From NCBI GenBank assembly GCA_951812395.1, contig CATOSD010000001.1:930001-994000 (forward strand): a DNA stretch of 64,000 nucleotides. Reading direction: 5' to 3'. The translations under genes and the position numbers were made by a program. Positions 19,967-29,368 of the stretch are shown piece after piece. The number at the start of each line of letters is the position of its first letter. The first letter of the stretch is position 1. The stretch is from an uncultured Dehalococcoidia bacterium (GTDB lineage: Bacteria; Chloroflexota; Dehalococcoidia; Lucifugimonadales; CATOSD01). The notes beneath the pieces are model-generated. The model had not been told where the DNA came from. It was given only the letters and a program-made list of their open reading frames with translations, and ran no database searches.

Positions 19967-22354
19967 CTATTCGCCCAGGCAAGTGTAGGCGGCCGACATA
20001 ATGCTGTCTACGTCGATCTCGTACTCATTATACAGCTCGGAGCGGCTGCCCGACTGACCAAAGCCGCTGACTCCCAACGGGAGCGACCTGGTGTTGATCG
20101 CGCCGCCCAGCCACGCCAGCGAGTGTGGGTGCGCGTCGACTATCGTCACCAGCGGCGCGGCGCGCTCGGCTAGCGGCACCACGTCGGCCATGAAGGTGGA
20201 CCGGTCGGGGCCGGACTTCATCTCCGCGCGCACGGCCTCCTGGTAGCGCCGATACAGCGGGCCCGGCCCGGTGACGCTCACGACGTTGGCGTACACGCCC
20301 TCCTCCAGCAGCAGCTCGCTCGCACTGACCGCCTCCGGCACCATCGCGCCGCTGGCGACGAGGTGCACCGCATTCTCGCCTGGGTAGTAATCGGTCTCGC
20401 CGCTCCTGTCCAACAGCCGGTGCGCGCCTCCGAGGATCTGCTTGCGCATACGCTCGCGCTCGGGAGTGTGTTCGGCGGGCACGGCGAACAGGCTCTGGTC
20501 CACGCGCTTGCTGGTGAGCCTGAGGTAGGTGGAGTTACGGCGCGTGCGCACGTTCTCCAGGGCGTCGAGCATTATCCACTCCAACTCCTGGCCGAAGCAC
20601 GGCTCGTAAAAGGCCACCTCTGGCATCTCCACGCCGATAGACGGCGTAATCAGGGACTGGTGGGCGCCACCTTCGGGCGCGAGCGTAATGCCGGAAGGGG
20701 TGCCGACGGCGATGAACTTGGAGCCGGAGTAGATGCTGTATACGAACGCATCGAGCCCCCGCCTCACGAATGGATCGTAAAGCGTGCCGATCGGGTACAG
20801 AAGCTCGCCGTCCATCTCGTAGGCGAGACCGAGCTGGCCCAGCATCATGAACAGGTTGTTCTCGGAAATGCCAAGCTCTATGTGCTGGCCGTGGGGCAGC
20901 TCTTCCCACTTGAGCGCCCGGAGAATGCCCTCCTCCGGCAGCGGACCGGATTCGCCACGCGCCCACACTCCGGCCTTGTTTATCCACCCGCCGAGATTGG
21001 TCGAACTGGCTACGTCGGGACTTACGGTGACGATGCGCTCCGACACCTCCGGCAGGTTTCTCGCGATGTCTGTAAGAATCAGCCCGAAAATCTGCTGCGT
21101 GGAGATGTTGCCCCGGTGGGGCCGCTCGAAGTCGGACGGAACAGGAGCCAGGGCCGCGGTTGCCCGCCCTCGCTTCGGGACCTCCAGGCGGCGCATCGTG
21201 TCGGCGCACAGCCTGCCGCCGGGGCTGTTGGGATCCAGCCCCTCCCAGACCTCCCGCTCTCCGACACCCAGATCCTGGCGTAGCTGCTCCATCTGCAGGT
21301 TCGAAAGCGTGACGGTGTGATTCTGGGGGTCGCCCACCGAGGGTAGCCTCCAGCCCTTCAGCGTGTAGGCGAACACAACGTTGGGGCCGCTCTCCACGTC
21401 GGCCTTGGAGAAGGCGTCGCGCAGCGTGCCGAAGTCGTGGCCGCCCAGGTTGTGGAACAGCTCGCGCAACTCGCGGTCGCTCCAACGCCCCAGGAATCGG
21501 CTCATGTCCTTCGGATATCGGCTCGACTGCGGCAGCCACTCGCGCAGCGCCCGCGGCGACAGGCGCAACAGCCGCTGGTAAAGTTCGTTGGGCATCTCGT
21601 CTATACAAACGCGCAGCAACTCGCCGTTGGGTTCCTCGAACGCCGCCTGCAGGCGGCTGCCGTACTTGGCGTCCACCACGTTCCAGCCGTTGGCGGCGAA
21701 CATATCCCGCCAGGCGCGCACGCGTATGCCGGGAATGACCCTGTCCAGGCTCTGGCGGTTCAGGTCCACCACCCACAGCACGTGCGACAGGTCGCTCATG
21801 GCGGGCTCGGCGATCGCCTCCCAGACGGACCCCTCGTCAAGCTCCGCGTCGCCAACCACGCTGATGTAGCGCACCTTGTGCAGGTCCACGCCGTGCATCC
21901 GCGTCTGGGCGTACTCGTGGGTAAGCGCGGCGAAATTGGGGGCGACGGCCCCCAACCCGACGGATCCGGTGGAGAAGTCGACAGGGTCGGGGTCCTTGGT
22001 GCGGCTGGGGTATGCCTGCAGTCCGTGAAAGGCCCGCAACTGCGTCAGGTACTCACGGTCCAGGTTGCCCAGCAGGTACTGGATGGCGTGAAACACCGGC
22101 GAGGCGTGGGGCTTTACCGAGATCCTGTCTCCGGCGCTCATGAAGTCGAAGAACAGCGAGGTCATCAGCGTCACGATGGAGGAACTGGACGCCTGGTGGC
22201 CGCCCACCTTGCCCTCGTCCGGGTTTGGGCGCACGTCGTTGGCGTGGTAGACCATCTGCATAGACAGCCACAACACCTTGTCCTGTATCTCGGTTAGCGC
22301 GCGGTCGCGCTCTTCTATGTCGGCTGGAGCCTCTTGAGTCACCTGTGTCGCCAT
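19967..22354 (-). CDS. Pyruvate dehydrogenase E1-like (AceE/transketolase family) protein
   Basis: A 795-residue ThDP enzyme with the domain order of homodimeric E1/transketolases. The N-terminal ThDP motif is GDAELDEG (168-175) ... Asn199. The pyrimidine-binding domain contains [15 protein letters not shown] (about 500), and a C-terminal TK-C domain follows. Overall it is most like AceE-type 2-oxoacid dehydrogenase E1 but shorter than the usual ~890 residues. No E2 or E3 gene is nearby, so its substrate (pyruvate or another 2-oxoacid) and its partners are not shown here. A transketolase-like activity cannot be excluded. The start is ATG 22354 after AAGGAGGG. Confidence 0.82.
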   Translation of the reverse strand: MATQVTQEAPADIEERDRALTEIQDKVLWLSMQMVYHANDVRPNPDEGKVGGHQASSSSIVTLMTSLFFDFMSAGDRISVKPHASPVFHAIQYLLGNLDREYLTQLRAFHGLQAYPSRTKDPDPVDFSTGSVGLGAVAPNFAALTHEYAQTRMHGVDLHKVRYISVVGDAELDEGSVWEAIAEPAMSDLSHVLWVVDLNRQSLDRVIPGIRVRAWRDMFAANGWNVVDAKYGSRLQAAFEEPNGELLRVCIDEMPNELYQRLLRLSPRALREWLPQSSRYPKDMSRFLGRWSDRELRELFHNLGGHDFGTLRDAFSKADVESGPNVVFAYTLKGWRLPSVGDPQNHTVTLSNLQMEQLRQDLGVGEREVWEGLDPNSPGGRLCADTMRRLEVPKRGRATAALAPVPSDFERPHRGNISTQQIFGLILTDIARNLPEVSERIVTVSPDVASSTNLGGWINKAGVWARGESGPLPEEGILRALKWEELPHGQHIELGISENNLFMMLGQLGLAYEMDGELLYPIGTLYDPFVRRGLDAFVYSIYSGSKFIAVGTPSGITLAPEGGAHQSLITPSIGVEMPEVAFYEPCFGQELEWIMLDALENVRTRRNSTYLRLTSKRVDQSLFAVPAEHTPERERMRKQILGGAHRLLDRSGETDYYPGENAVHLVASGAMVPEAVSASELLLEEGVYANVVSVTGPGPLYRRYQEAVRAEMKSGPDRSTFMADVVPLAERAAPLVTIVDAHPHSLAWLGGAINTRSLPLGVSGFGQSGSRSELYNEYEIDVDSIMSAAYTCLGE

Positions 22355-22424
22355 GCGACCCTCCTTATCGCGCTGCCGTTACGTCCGCACGGGCGGGGCG
22401 TTTCCGCCGCTCCGGCCGTACCGG

Positions 22425-23213
22425 TTACGCCCGTCCGAGATACGGCGCGGCCCAGCCCAGCCCCTCGCTCGTGGAGGTCGCGGGCCGATACTCGCAGCCA
22501 ACCCATCCCTGGTAGCCCACTTCGTCCAGCAGGCCGAGCAGGTAGGGGTAGTTTATCTCGCCGGTGCCCGGCTCGTTTCGCCCGGGATTGTCGGCTATCT
22601 GCACGTGGCGGATTATGTCCAGGTTGGCCCGAATCGTCCGCGCGAGATCGCCCTCCATGATCTGCATGTGGTAGATGTCGTGCTGGAGAGCGAGGTTGTC
22701 GGAGCCGACTTGCTGGATTATGGAGCGCGCCTGCGCTGAATAGTTGAGGAAGAAGCCCGGTATGTCGACGGTGTTGTTGATAGGCTCGGTGATCACCAGC
22801 ACCCCTACCTCGGCCATCCTCTCGGCGGCGAAGCGCAGGTTGGCCACGAACGTCTCGCGGAGCGTCTCTTCTGGCACGTCTGGTTCAGCTATGCCGGCCA
22901 GACAGTTCACGCGCTCGCAGCCCAGGGTGGAAGCGTACTCGGCGGCCAGGGCGACGCTCTCCCGGAACTCGCCCACGCGGTCGGGCAGGCACGCAATGCC
23001 CCGGTCCCCGGCATTCCAGTCGCCCCCGGGCATATTGTGGAGCGCGAGCGCCAACCCGTGCTCGCGGAGCCTGTCGGCAATGTCGCGCTTGTCATACTCA
23101 TAGGGAGACTGGAACTCAACGCCCCGGAAGCCCGCATTCGCGGCCGCCTCGAACCGGTCCAGAAAGTCAACTTCGTTGAACAGCATACTCAGGTTTGCGG
23201 CGAGGCGCGGCAT
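22425..23213 (-). CDS. Hydroxypyruvate isomerase-like TIM-barrel protein
   Basis: A 262-residue AP-endonuclease-2/xylose-isomerase-like barrel. It opens with LAANLSMLFNEVDFLDRFEAAANAGFRGVEFQ and contains EPINNTVDIPGFFL and LQHDIYHMQIMEGDL, all typical of hydroxypyruvate isomerase (Hyi/OtnI). The metal ligands expected in these enzymes (Glu in EPINN, Asp and His in HDIYHMQ, Glu in CEYRP near the C-terminus) are present. It would interconvert hydroxypyruvate and tartronate semialdehyde or a related 3-oxo sugar acid. It lies 70 bases upstream of the E1-like gene on the same strand. Confidence 0.85.
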   Translation of the reverse strand: MPRLAANLSMLFNEVDFLDRFEAAANAGFRGVEFQSPYEYDKRDIADRLREHGLALALHNMPGGDWNAGDRGIACLPDRVGEFRESVALAAEYASTLGCERVNCLAGIAEPDVPEETLRETFVANLRFAAERMAEVGVLVITEPINNTVDIPGFFLNYSAQARSIIQQVGSDNLALQHDIYHMQIMEGDLARTIRANLDIIRHVQIADNPGRNEPGTGEINYPYLLGLLDEVGYQGWVGCEYRPATSTSEGLGWAAPYLGRA

Positions 23214-23300
23214 CGCGGGAACCCTCCTCGAGACGGAATGTCGGAACGTGCGAACACCAGAAGAATATAGGGCGCTTGCTCACGGCGTCAAGGCGCGATG

Positions 23301-23419
23301 CTAGCCGAGCGCGGCGGGTTCTCCGACGCAGCGCACGCCGCGAGCGGCCGCGGTTGCTGCGCGGTACAACCTCTCATCGGCGGTCCAAGGCTCACATCAA
23401 CGACGACGCGACCGTTCAC
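23301..23419 (-). pseudogene. VapC/PIN toxin remnant with internal deletion
   Basis: The minus strand shows only the two ends of a PIN-domain toxin. GTG 23419, overlapping the stop of the upstream gene as GTGA, begins NGRVVVDVSL, a classic VapC start. After about 33 bases another frame gives WTADERLYRAATAAARGVR up to TAG 23303-23301, a classic VapC end. Only 119 bases remain of the usual ~390, and the two parts are out of frame. The middle of the gene has been lost. Confidence 0.75.
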
Positions 23420-23694
23420 GAAGTGTTCCTGGACTCACGGGCTTTCCGAATGTACTCAACCGAGTCGCCCTGGAACACTCTATCCGCCAGAATCTCATCA
23501 CGGCTCGCTTCCAGCTTACCGAACGAGAACCTGCCGGATAGTAGACCCTCGGCCTCATCATTCGCCAACTCTCGTTCGATGGCCTTCTGGCAATACAGCC
23601 GCATACTCACGCCTTTGAGCGCGGCCACCGCCTTCAACCGCTGTTGCACCGGAGCGTCGAGGTCTAGGGTGAGCCTCTTCTTCTCTACTTTCAT
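23416..23694 (-). CDS. Ribbon-helix-helix type protein (VapB-like antitoxin)
   Basis: A 92-residue protein with an N-terminal basic strand (KVEKKRLTLDLD) and two helices (APVQQRLKAVAALKGVSMRLYCQKAIEREL) typical of RHH/Arc-like DNA-binding antitoxins. The remainder is acidic, as expected for the toxin-binding tail. It overlaps a decayed VapC start by 4 bases, so it is an orphan antitoxin left after toxin loss. It may still bind its own promoter region (23695-23772). Confidence 0.75.
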   Translation of the reverse strand: MKVEKKRLTLDLDAPVQQRLKAVAALKGVSMRLYCQKAIERELANDEAEGLLSGRFSFGKLEASRDEILADRVFQGDSVEYIRKARESRNTS

Positions 23695-23772
23695 ATCTGA
23701 TATACCCCTTGAGGTGAACTGCCTGGAGTCAGAGTAGCGTAAATACAGAAATACATCAATGCGTCTGTCCCC

Positions 23773-26220
23773 TCACCGCTCCGTCGACACGTGCAGCGCC
23801 TTCCCGTCTGTGACGAAACGCACGTCGCCACGCTCAAGAGTGTTGAACACCATCTCCGGGCGGACGTAGCGGCCCAGCCCCTCCAGCGTCTCGGCGTGAG
23901 GGTGACCGAAGTGGTTGCCGGCGCCCGCGGAAATGACGGCAGCCGCGGGGCGCACGGCGTCCAGAAAAGCCTCCGAGGAAGAGGTCCGGCTACCGTGGTG
24001 GCCCACCTTCAGCACGTCGCTCTCGAAGTTCCCGCCGGCAGCGACGAGCACCGCCTCGGCCTCTCTGAACATGTCGCCCGTGAGCAGAAAGCTCACCCCG
24101 CCGTAGCTCAGCCGCACGACGACTGAAGCGTTGTCCACGTCTGACTCGGTACCGCTGAGAAGGTGCTCGGGCGGCCCCAACACCTGCACGATCGCGCCGT
24201 CCCCCATCTCGATTCGCTGGCCCGGTAAGGCCTCCAGCACCAGCGCGCCCTTCTCTGCCGCCAGTTCGCGCCACGCGACGTAGCCGGGTCCGTCGTAGTC
24301 GACCGGACGCTCCAGCACCGCGCCGACCTCGTAGCGCTCCATCGTCGCCAGCAGACCAGTCAGATGGTCGGCGTGCGGATGCGTCAGCACCACCAGGTCC
24401 AGTGTCCGATCGCCCGGCGGCATGCGCTCGCCGAGAAACCTCACCATGTCCAGCCTGCCCGGGCCGCCGTCCACCACAATCTGGCGATTCAAAGGCGTCG
24501 AGATGTAGGCCGCGTCGCCCTGCCCAACGTCCACGAACACCACCTCCAGCACGTCTCCGGGGCGCAGCAGCGCCGCGGCCCACAGTAGAGCGGCGATCGA
24601 CAAGGTCAACGCAATGGCCCACCACGGCACACGCACGCCGCCGAGGGGACTCGTGCCGCCGGGCGCCGCCGCGGCTACGGCACGTAGCCGCTCCACCAAG
24701 CGTGCGAGCACCCGTCCAGACGCACGACGCGAGACTAGCAGCAACAGCACGCTGTAGTAGCCCCACACCAGTAAGGGCGCGACGCGGCCCACCTCGATTG
24801 ACGCCGCGGGCAGCCGGGCGAACAGACCAACGACGAGGGCGACGTAGTTGCCGACCGCCCAGGACAGCAGTCCGATGATCTGCGCGGGCAGCGACGCCAC
24901 GACGCCGACCACGGCCGTCGCGGCGTACAGGACCAACGCCAGGGGTAGCGCAGGCAGGATTATCGGCGTGGCCAGTATGCCCACCAGCGAAACGCGCTCG
25001 AAATGGAACGCGAGCAGGGGCAGCGTGGCGAGCGTGGCCGCGACCGACACGCCCACCGCGTCCGCGAGCCACGCCAGCGGCCCGCCGGACTCGCCGCGCT
25101 CGTCCTCGTCCCGCGCGCCCAGTGCCCACTCGCCCAGGCGCGGCCTGAGCAGCGCTATGCCAGCGACAGCCCCGAAGCTGAGCTGAAACGATACGCTCCA
25201 GAGCACGCCGGGACTGAGCGCGACCATCACCGCTGCGGCCAATCCCAGCGCCGGCATCACCGTGCCGGGCCTGCCCAGCAGCCGCGCGGCGAGGAACACG
25301 CTTCCCATGGCCGCTGCCCTGATCACGGACGGCGACGCTCCCGCCAGCAGCGCGTACATCCATACCAGCACGAACGGCGCAAGCAGGTAAAGCCGGTGGC
25401 GGCGCCCGAAAAGCCACGCGGATGAGGACATGCTGATGCCGAGCAGAACTCCCACGTGCAACCCCGATATGGCGAGCACATGGGCCGTTCCGGTAACGCG
25501 GAACTCTTCCACCAAGTCGTCCGGCAGGCCGTCGCGCATACCCAGCAGCAGCGCCTGTCCCATTGCGGCCTGCGGTTCGGGCACGGACGCGGCCAGGGAG
25601 CGGGCCAGACGCCAACGGACCGCGTGTAGCGTACGGTAGAAGACCGACCCCTCTCCCTCGCCGAGAAGGTCCACGCCGGGAAATCGCATGACGGTGCGGA
25701 TTCCCTGCCTTGCGAGGTAAGCGGGGTAGTCGAAGTCATCGAACGGCTCGGGCGCTTCCAGTTCGCCCTCGAGCAGCAGCACGTCGCCGTACCGGAAGTA
25801 GGGCCTGTCCCGCAGCTCCACCATGCGTCGGGACTCGCGCAGCGTGACCAGCACGGTCGCCTCCGCGGCCGTCCAACCACCTCCGTCGTCCACGCCGTCT
25901 ACGCGAAGCCTGAGGCGAGTGTTTGCCCCCGACGGCTCCGGCGCGTGCTCCACGGTGCCGCGCACCAGCAGCGTGCCCGCGCCGTGGTACGGGGTGAGGG
26001 CGTCGGCGTCGGCCGGATCGGCGGCGTCGGCCCGGAGCGCACCGAGCACTAGCACGACCGCCAGCAGCCCTGGCAGCAGGGAGCGGCGAGCGGACGCCAG
26101 CAGCGCAGTCGTAAGCACGCCCGCGAGCGCGAACAGCACGAGGGCAGCGGGGGCGGCCTCCCAGCGCGCGCCTATCAGGACTCCCGCCGCGAACGCGACG
26201 GACAGCAGGGGTAGTTTCAT
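23773..26220 (-). CDS. comEC: DNA uptake channel protein ComEC/Rec2
   Basis: An 815-residue protein with the full ComEC layout: N-terminal membrane segments and an OB/DUF4131 region (about 1-190), a central multi-helix Competence domain (about 210-490, with ALLLGMRDGLPDDLVEEFRVTGTAHVLAISGLHVG split across its start), and a C-terminal metallo-beta-lactamase-like domain (about 565-815) with THPHADHLTG near residue 611. ComEC carries single-stranded DNA across the inner membrane during transformation, and the MBL domain is thought to be a nuclease. comEA lies about 6 kb away on the same strand. The start is ATG 26220, which abuts the end of the FAD oxidoreductase gene. Confidence 0.95.
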   Translation of the reverse strand: MKLPLLSVAFAAGVLIGARWEAAPAALVLFALAGVLTTALLASARRSLLPGLLAVVLVLGALRADAADPADADALTPYHGAGTLLVRGTVEHAPEPSGANTRLRLRVDGVDDGGGWTAAEATVLVTLRESRRMVELRDRPYFRYGDVLLLEGELEAPEPFDDFDYPAYLARQGIRTVMRFPGVDLLGEGEGSVFYRTLHAVRWRLARSLAASVPEPQAAMGQALLLGMRDGLPDDLVEEFRVTGTAHVLAISGLHVGVLLGISMSSSAWLFGRRHRLYLLAPFVLVWMYALLAGASPSVIRAAAMGSVFLAARLLGRPGTVMPALGLAAAVMVALSPGVLWSVSFQLSFGAVAGIALLRPRLGEWALGARDEDERGESGGPLAWLADAVGVSVAATLATLPLLAFHFERVSLVGILATPIILPALPLALVLYAATAVVGVVASLPAQIIGLLSWAVGNYVALVVGLFARLPAASIEVGRVAPLLVWGYYSVLLLLVSRRASGRVLARLVERLRAVAAAAPGGTSPLGGVRVPWWAIALTLSIAALLWAAALLRPGDVLEVVFVDVGQGDAAYISTPLNRQIVVDGGPGRLDMVRFLGERMPPGDRTLDLVVLTHPHADHLTGLLATMERYEVGAVLERPVDYDGPGYVAWRELAAEKGALVLEALPGQRIEMGDGAIVQVLGPPEHLLSGTESDVDNASVVVRLSYGGVSFLLTGDMFREAEAVLVAAGGNFESDVLKVGHHGSRTSSSEAFLDAVRPAAAVISAGAGNHFGHPHAETLEGLGRYVRPEMVFNTLERGDVRFVTDGKALHVSTER

Positions 26221-27642
26221 TTAGGTGGGGTCGGTGTAGTGCTCGTACCAGTCGCTGGAAAAGACGTGGTCCGGGTCGCTCCGGCGCTTCGCGTCCACGA
26301 ACCGCGGGAACGCCGGATACCCGCGCAGGAGCTGGTCTCTGGTGGCGAAGCGGTTGTAGGTCAGGAAGTAGCTCCCGCCGAACGACAACGCGGCGTCGAT
26401 CAGGCCTCTCAGCGCATCCGCCACGTCCTCCACGCCGCTCGGCGTGTGCTCGACATGCAGGTTGAAGACGATGCAGGCGTACCGGCGCGTGGCCCAGGCC
26501 AGCAGCGTTTCGGCGTCGGGTTCGATGATGCGGATCGTGCCGTAGATTACGTTCGACCGGTGGGCCACCAGCACCTCCCTCGCGGCGTCCATGAAGCCGG
26601 CGAGCGTCTCCGGGGGCACATACAGTTCCGTGATAGTCTCGGAACCGGGACTGGCGGCGCCGGCCCGCGCGTCCAAGACGCCGTGGTAGCCGTCGATGTA
26701 GGTGCTCATCTGGAAGTCGTCGCTGTCGTAGGTCTGACCGCCCGTGCTCATGTAGAAGCCAGCGTACTCCTCGAAGGCCCTCGCCTTGTCGACGTGGGCC
26801 AGGTGAATGAGCTTCGTCCAGTCCTCGTCGGAGAGCGTCGCGTTCATATCGGGGCCGCCTGTGTGTTTCGCATCGGTGGGCCGGTAGCACGAGAAGACTC
26901 CCTTACGCAGGAAGTCAGGGGACGTTTCGTCGGTCATGTACTGGAAGTCCCCGTAGGTGAGCCCCTCGTCGACTCGCGACTGGAAGGCGCCTGGGAGATT
27001 CTCGATGTCGAAGACTTCGACGTCGCGCTCCAGGCGATGGCGCGGCTGAAGCCGCAGTCGCACCGAGGTGATGACGCCGAACAGTCCGTATCCGCCGATG
27101 GCCGCCCGGAACAGGTCGGAGTTAACCGATCGGCTGCACTCGCGGAGCTCGCCGTCCGCGTCGACGAGGGTGATGGACTCGACGTCCTGGACGATGGGCT
27201 GAAACCGCAGGCCGCGGCCATGACCGTTGGCGGCGAGCGCACCGCCGAGGCTGAGACGGTCCGCGCCCGTCTGTTTCTGCACAATGCTCCAGCCCGCCCC
27301 GTCGCGAACTTGTATGGCGCGCAGCTTCGGCACGAAGTCCGACCACAGCGTGCCCGCCTCCACGTCGGCGATGCCCCGATCGGGGTCCAGGCTCAGGACA
27401 CGATTCATCGACCGTATGTCGAGCAGCATCCCGCCGGTGAGGAACTGCTGGCCGCCCATGGAGTGGCGGCCACCGGCAATCGCCAGACGGCCCCGCCGGT
27501 CCCGCACCCGCCGGACCGCGTCCTGCACTTCGGCGACGGAACGGGGCCGGACAACCTCGGAGACCGCGGTCTCGTTCAGTAGCGAGTGGAAGTCGTTGAC
27601 GACCGTGGGAGGCGGTCCGCCTTGCGGCGGGTTACTCCTCAA
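26221..27642 (-). CDS. FAD-binding oxidoreductase (FAD_binding_4 / BBE-like)
   Basis: A 473-residue flavoprotein of the PCMH/VAO type. The N-terminal FAD domain (about 25-205) has RPRSVAEVQDAVRRV, GGRHSMGGQQF with a His that may carry FAD covalently, and LGGALAANGHGRG. The C-terminal part ends with a BBE-like segment rich in Y and W. Such enzymes oxidise alcohols, lactones or sugars. TTG 27642 overlaps the end of the DUF4387 gene by 11 bases; a GTG start a few codons inside is possible. It is probably co-transcribed with AtuA-like and DUF4387 genes. Confidence 0.82.
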   Translation of the reverse strand: MRSNPPQGGPPPTVVNDFHSLLNETAVSEVVRPRSVAEVQDAVRRVRDRRGRLAIAGGRHSMGGQQFLTGGMLLDIRSMNRVLSLDPDRGIADVEAGTLWSDFVPKLRAIQVRDGAGWSIVQKQTGADRLSLGGALAANGHGRGLRFQPIVQDVESITLVDADGELRECSRSVNSDLFRAAIGGYGLFGVITSVRLRLQPRHRLERDVEVFDIENLPGAFQSRVDEGLTYGDFQYMTDETSPDFLRKGVFSCYRPTDAKHTGGPDMNATLSDEDWTKLIHLAHVDKARAFEEYAGFYMSTGGQTYDSDDFQMSTYIDGYHGVLDARAGAASPGSETITELYVPPETLAGFMDAAREVLVAHRSNVIYGTIRIIEPDAETLLAWATRRYACIVFNLHVEHTPSGVEDVADALRGLIDAALSFGGSYFLTYNRFATRDQLLRGYPAFPRFVDAKRRSDPDHVFSSDWYEHYTDPT

Positions 27643-27949
27643 GCGGCACTTCCACCTCGAGCAGGCCGGCGTACTGCTGGCAGCCGTAGACGTCCATGTC
27701 CTCGAACTCGCCCGCCGCGATCGGCCGAACGAGCGTGCACTTGAATGACCAACCCTTGTCGAACGCGATGAAGTTGCACTGCGACTCCGGTACGTCGTAC
27801 AGCCGGGCGAACAGCTTGGCGTCTATCGCGCCCGTGTCCCTGACGCGGCGGTAGATGGTCTCGTTCTCGAACAGGATGTCGAGAGTGACCTCGAACGGCC
27901 CTGCGTTCTTGCTCCTGATAACGTATGCGAGGTTCTTGAGCTTTGCCAT
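27632..27949 (-). CDS. DUF4387 domain protein
   Basis: A 105-residue protein matching DUF4387 (KLKNLAYVIRSKNAGPFEVTLDILF, YRRVRDTGAI, DVPESQCNFIAFDKGW, ending with CQQYAGLLEVEVP). It is almost always encoded beside AtuA-family (DUF1446) genes and may be its small partner subunit. Its ATG at 27949 follows the AtuA-like stop by 14 bases. The longer open frame upstream is out of context. Enzymatic role is unknown. Confidence 0.85.
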   Translation of the reverse strand: MAKLKNLAYVIRSKNAGPFEVTLDILFENETIYRRVRDTGAIDAKLFARLYDVPESQCNFIAFDKGWSFKCTLVRPIAAGEFEDMDVYGCQQYAGLLEVEVPLEE

Positions 27950-27963
27950 GGGCGCACCCCCTC

Positions 27964-29337
27964 CTAAAGGTCCACAATCTCGATGTCGCAGCACTCCATC
28001 GGGTCGTCCGGCTCCAGCAGGTGCCACACGCTGAACCTGTACACGGGGCCGCACTCGATGTCGGAGGGCGAGTAGGGAAACGCGAAGTTGCCCGTGGTGT
28101 GGATTCGTCCCGGGTAGTTGTAGTGCAAAAGCTGGGCGTGGCACATGTTCATGATAGCGTTCGCCGTCTCCTGGGTCTCCGCAACGCAGTCGGCCACTAT
28201 GCCCACCTCCTTGGGCACGAAGTCCTGGTCGGGGTCCCAGCCGCGCATCACCTCGTTGCGGCCATAGACGCGGAACAACAGCTTGAAGTCGTCCTCGCCT
28301 ATGCCCTGCGCGGCGGCGTGGTCGATGGTGCGGCGCTTGCAGATGTCCAGAAACTCGTCCAGCACGCTTATGAGCACAGGGTCCCTCGTGCCGCCCAGTG
28401 TGATGCTGCGGTACCCGATTCGCTCGGCGCCCTCAAGCTTGATTGTGTAGGGCCGCTCCACGAAGCGGCTGCCTGTCACCTTGATAGTGCGGTCGTCCAA
28501 CTGCTCGTACTGGGAGTCGGAGATGTCGAGCATACCCGGCGGCTCCAGCAGATAGTTGGGGCTGTTGTTCTCGTAGGTGGTGGCGTGGGCGGCCCTGTGC
28601 GCGCTGACCCTGCCGTGCGGGTCGGTCGCCTTGATCAGAAAGTGGTCGTCGGACGCGACGCCTATGACGTGGGTGCTCACCCCCCTGGTAGGCTCGATGT
28701 TGGTGCCGGAGTGGTCGATCACCTTGGCCATGTGCCACGCCTGCTCCGGAGGCACTCCCCGCATGATCGGCACCGCCGCGAACATGGCCGAGTCGCTTAT
28801 GCGCCCGCACAGCACCACGTCGGCCCCGCGCCTGATAGCCTCCTCGACCGGCTCCGTGCCCATCATGCCCACCACGTGGGTGGCCCGATCTATCACGTCC
28901 TCGGTCAGCGGCTCTGACGGCGCCAGCGGCTTGATCTTGCCGGCGCGAAGCCTTCTGCGGAGGTAGTCCTTGTCTTGCTCGGAGTTGATCACGGCCAGCC
29001 GAAAGTTCAGGCCCTTCTCTCGCGCGACCTCTTCGATGATCTCGCGGAAGTGGCCCACGGTCGTCCGGTTGCCGCCCAGTCCCGCCGAGCCGATGATGAA
29101 GGGGATGCCCCTTCCCACTGCCTGCGGAAGTATGTATTCCAGCGACGCCTTGATGCCGCCGCGGTGGGTCATGCCGCGCTCGCCGCCCAGGAAGGCGGGC
29201 CCGGCGTCCGTGCTGCCGGCGTCGGCGGCCAGGAAGTCCGGCGCCAGGTCCAGCGCCTCCTCCGCCGCCTGATTGGGGCCGTTGAACCCGCCGTGCATGA
29301 GGCTGACGGCGGCCTGCATCCCTTTGACCTGGACCAT
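27964..29337 (-). CDS. Acyclic terpene utilization AtuA-family protein (DUF1446)
   Basis: A 457-residue DUF1446 protein with N-terminal GFNGPNQAAEEAL and LAADAGSTDAGPAFLG, a P-loop-like IGSAGLGGNRTT near residue 83, and the ending YSPSDIECGPVYRFSVWHLLEP. AtuA is required for growth on citronellol and geraniol in Pseudomonas, but the family is wider and most members have no proven reaction. Pairing with DUF4387, an FAD oxidoreductase and an amidohydrolase suggests a catabolic operon for an organic acid or terpenoid. The substrate is not visible from sequence. Confidence 0.88.
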   Translation of the reverse strand: MVQVKGMQAAVSLMHGGFNGPNQAAEEALDLAPDFLAADAGSTDAGPAFLGGERGMTHRGGIKASLEYILPQAVGRGIPFIIGSAGLGGNRTTVGHFREIIEEVAREKGLNFRLAVINSEQDKDYLRRRLRAGKIKPLAPSEPLTEDVIDRATHVVGMMGTEPVEEAIRRGADVVLCGRISDSAMFAAVPIMRGVPPEQAWHMAKVIDHSGTNIEPTRGVSTHVIGVASDDHFLIKATDPHGRVSAHRAAHATTYENNSPNYLLEPPGMLDISDSQYEQLDDRTIKVTGSRFVERPYTIKLEGAERIGYRSITLGGTRDPVLISVLDEFLDICKRRTIDHAAAQGIGEDDFKLLFRVYGRNEVMRGWDPDQDFVPKEVGIVADCVAETQETANAIMNMCHAQLLHYNYPGRIHTTGNFAFPYSPSDIECGPVYRFSVWHLLEPDDPMECCDIEIVDL

Positions 29338-29368
29338 GGGTCCTCCTTGCTGAGCGCTTGCAGCACTC

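Noticed and set aside
26239..27582. 447-residue plus-strand frame opposite the FAD oxidoreductase
   Set aside because: Same artefact type; no domain, and the minus frame has FAD motifs.
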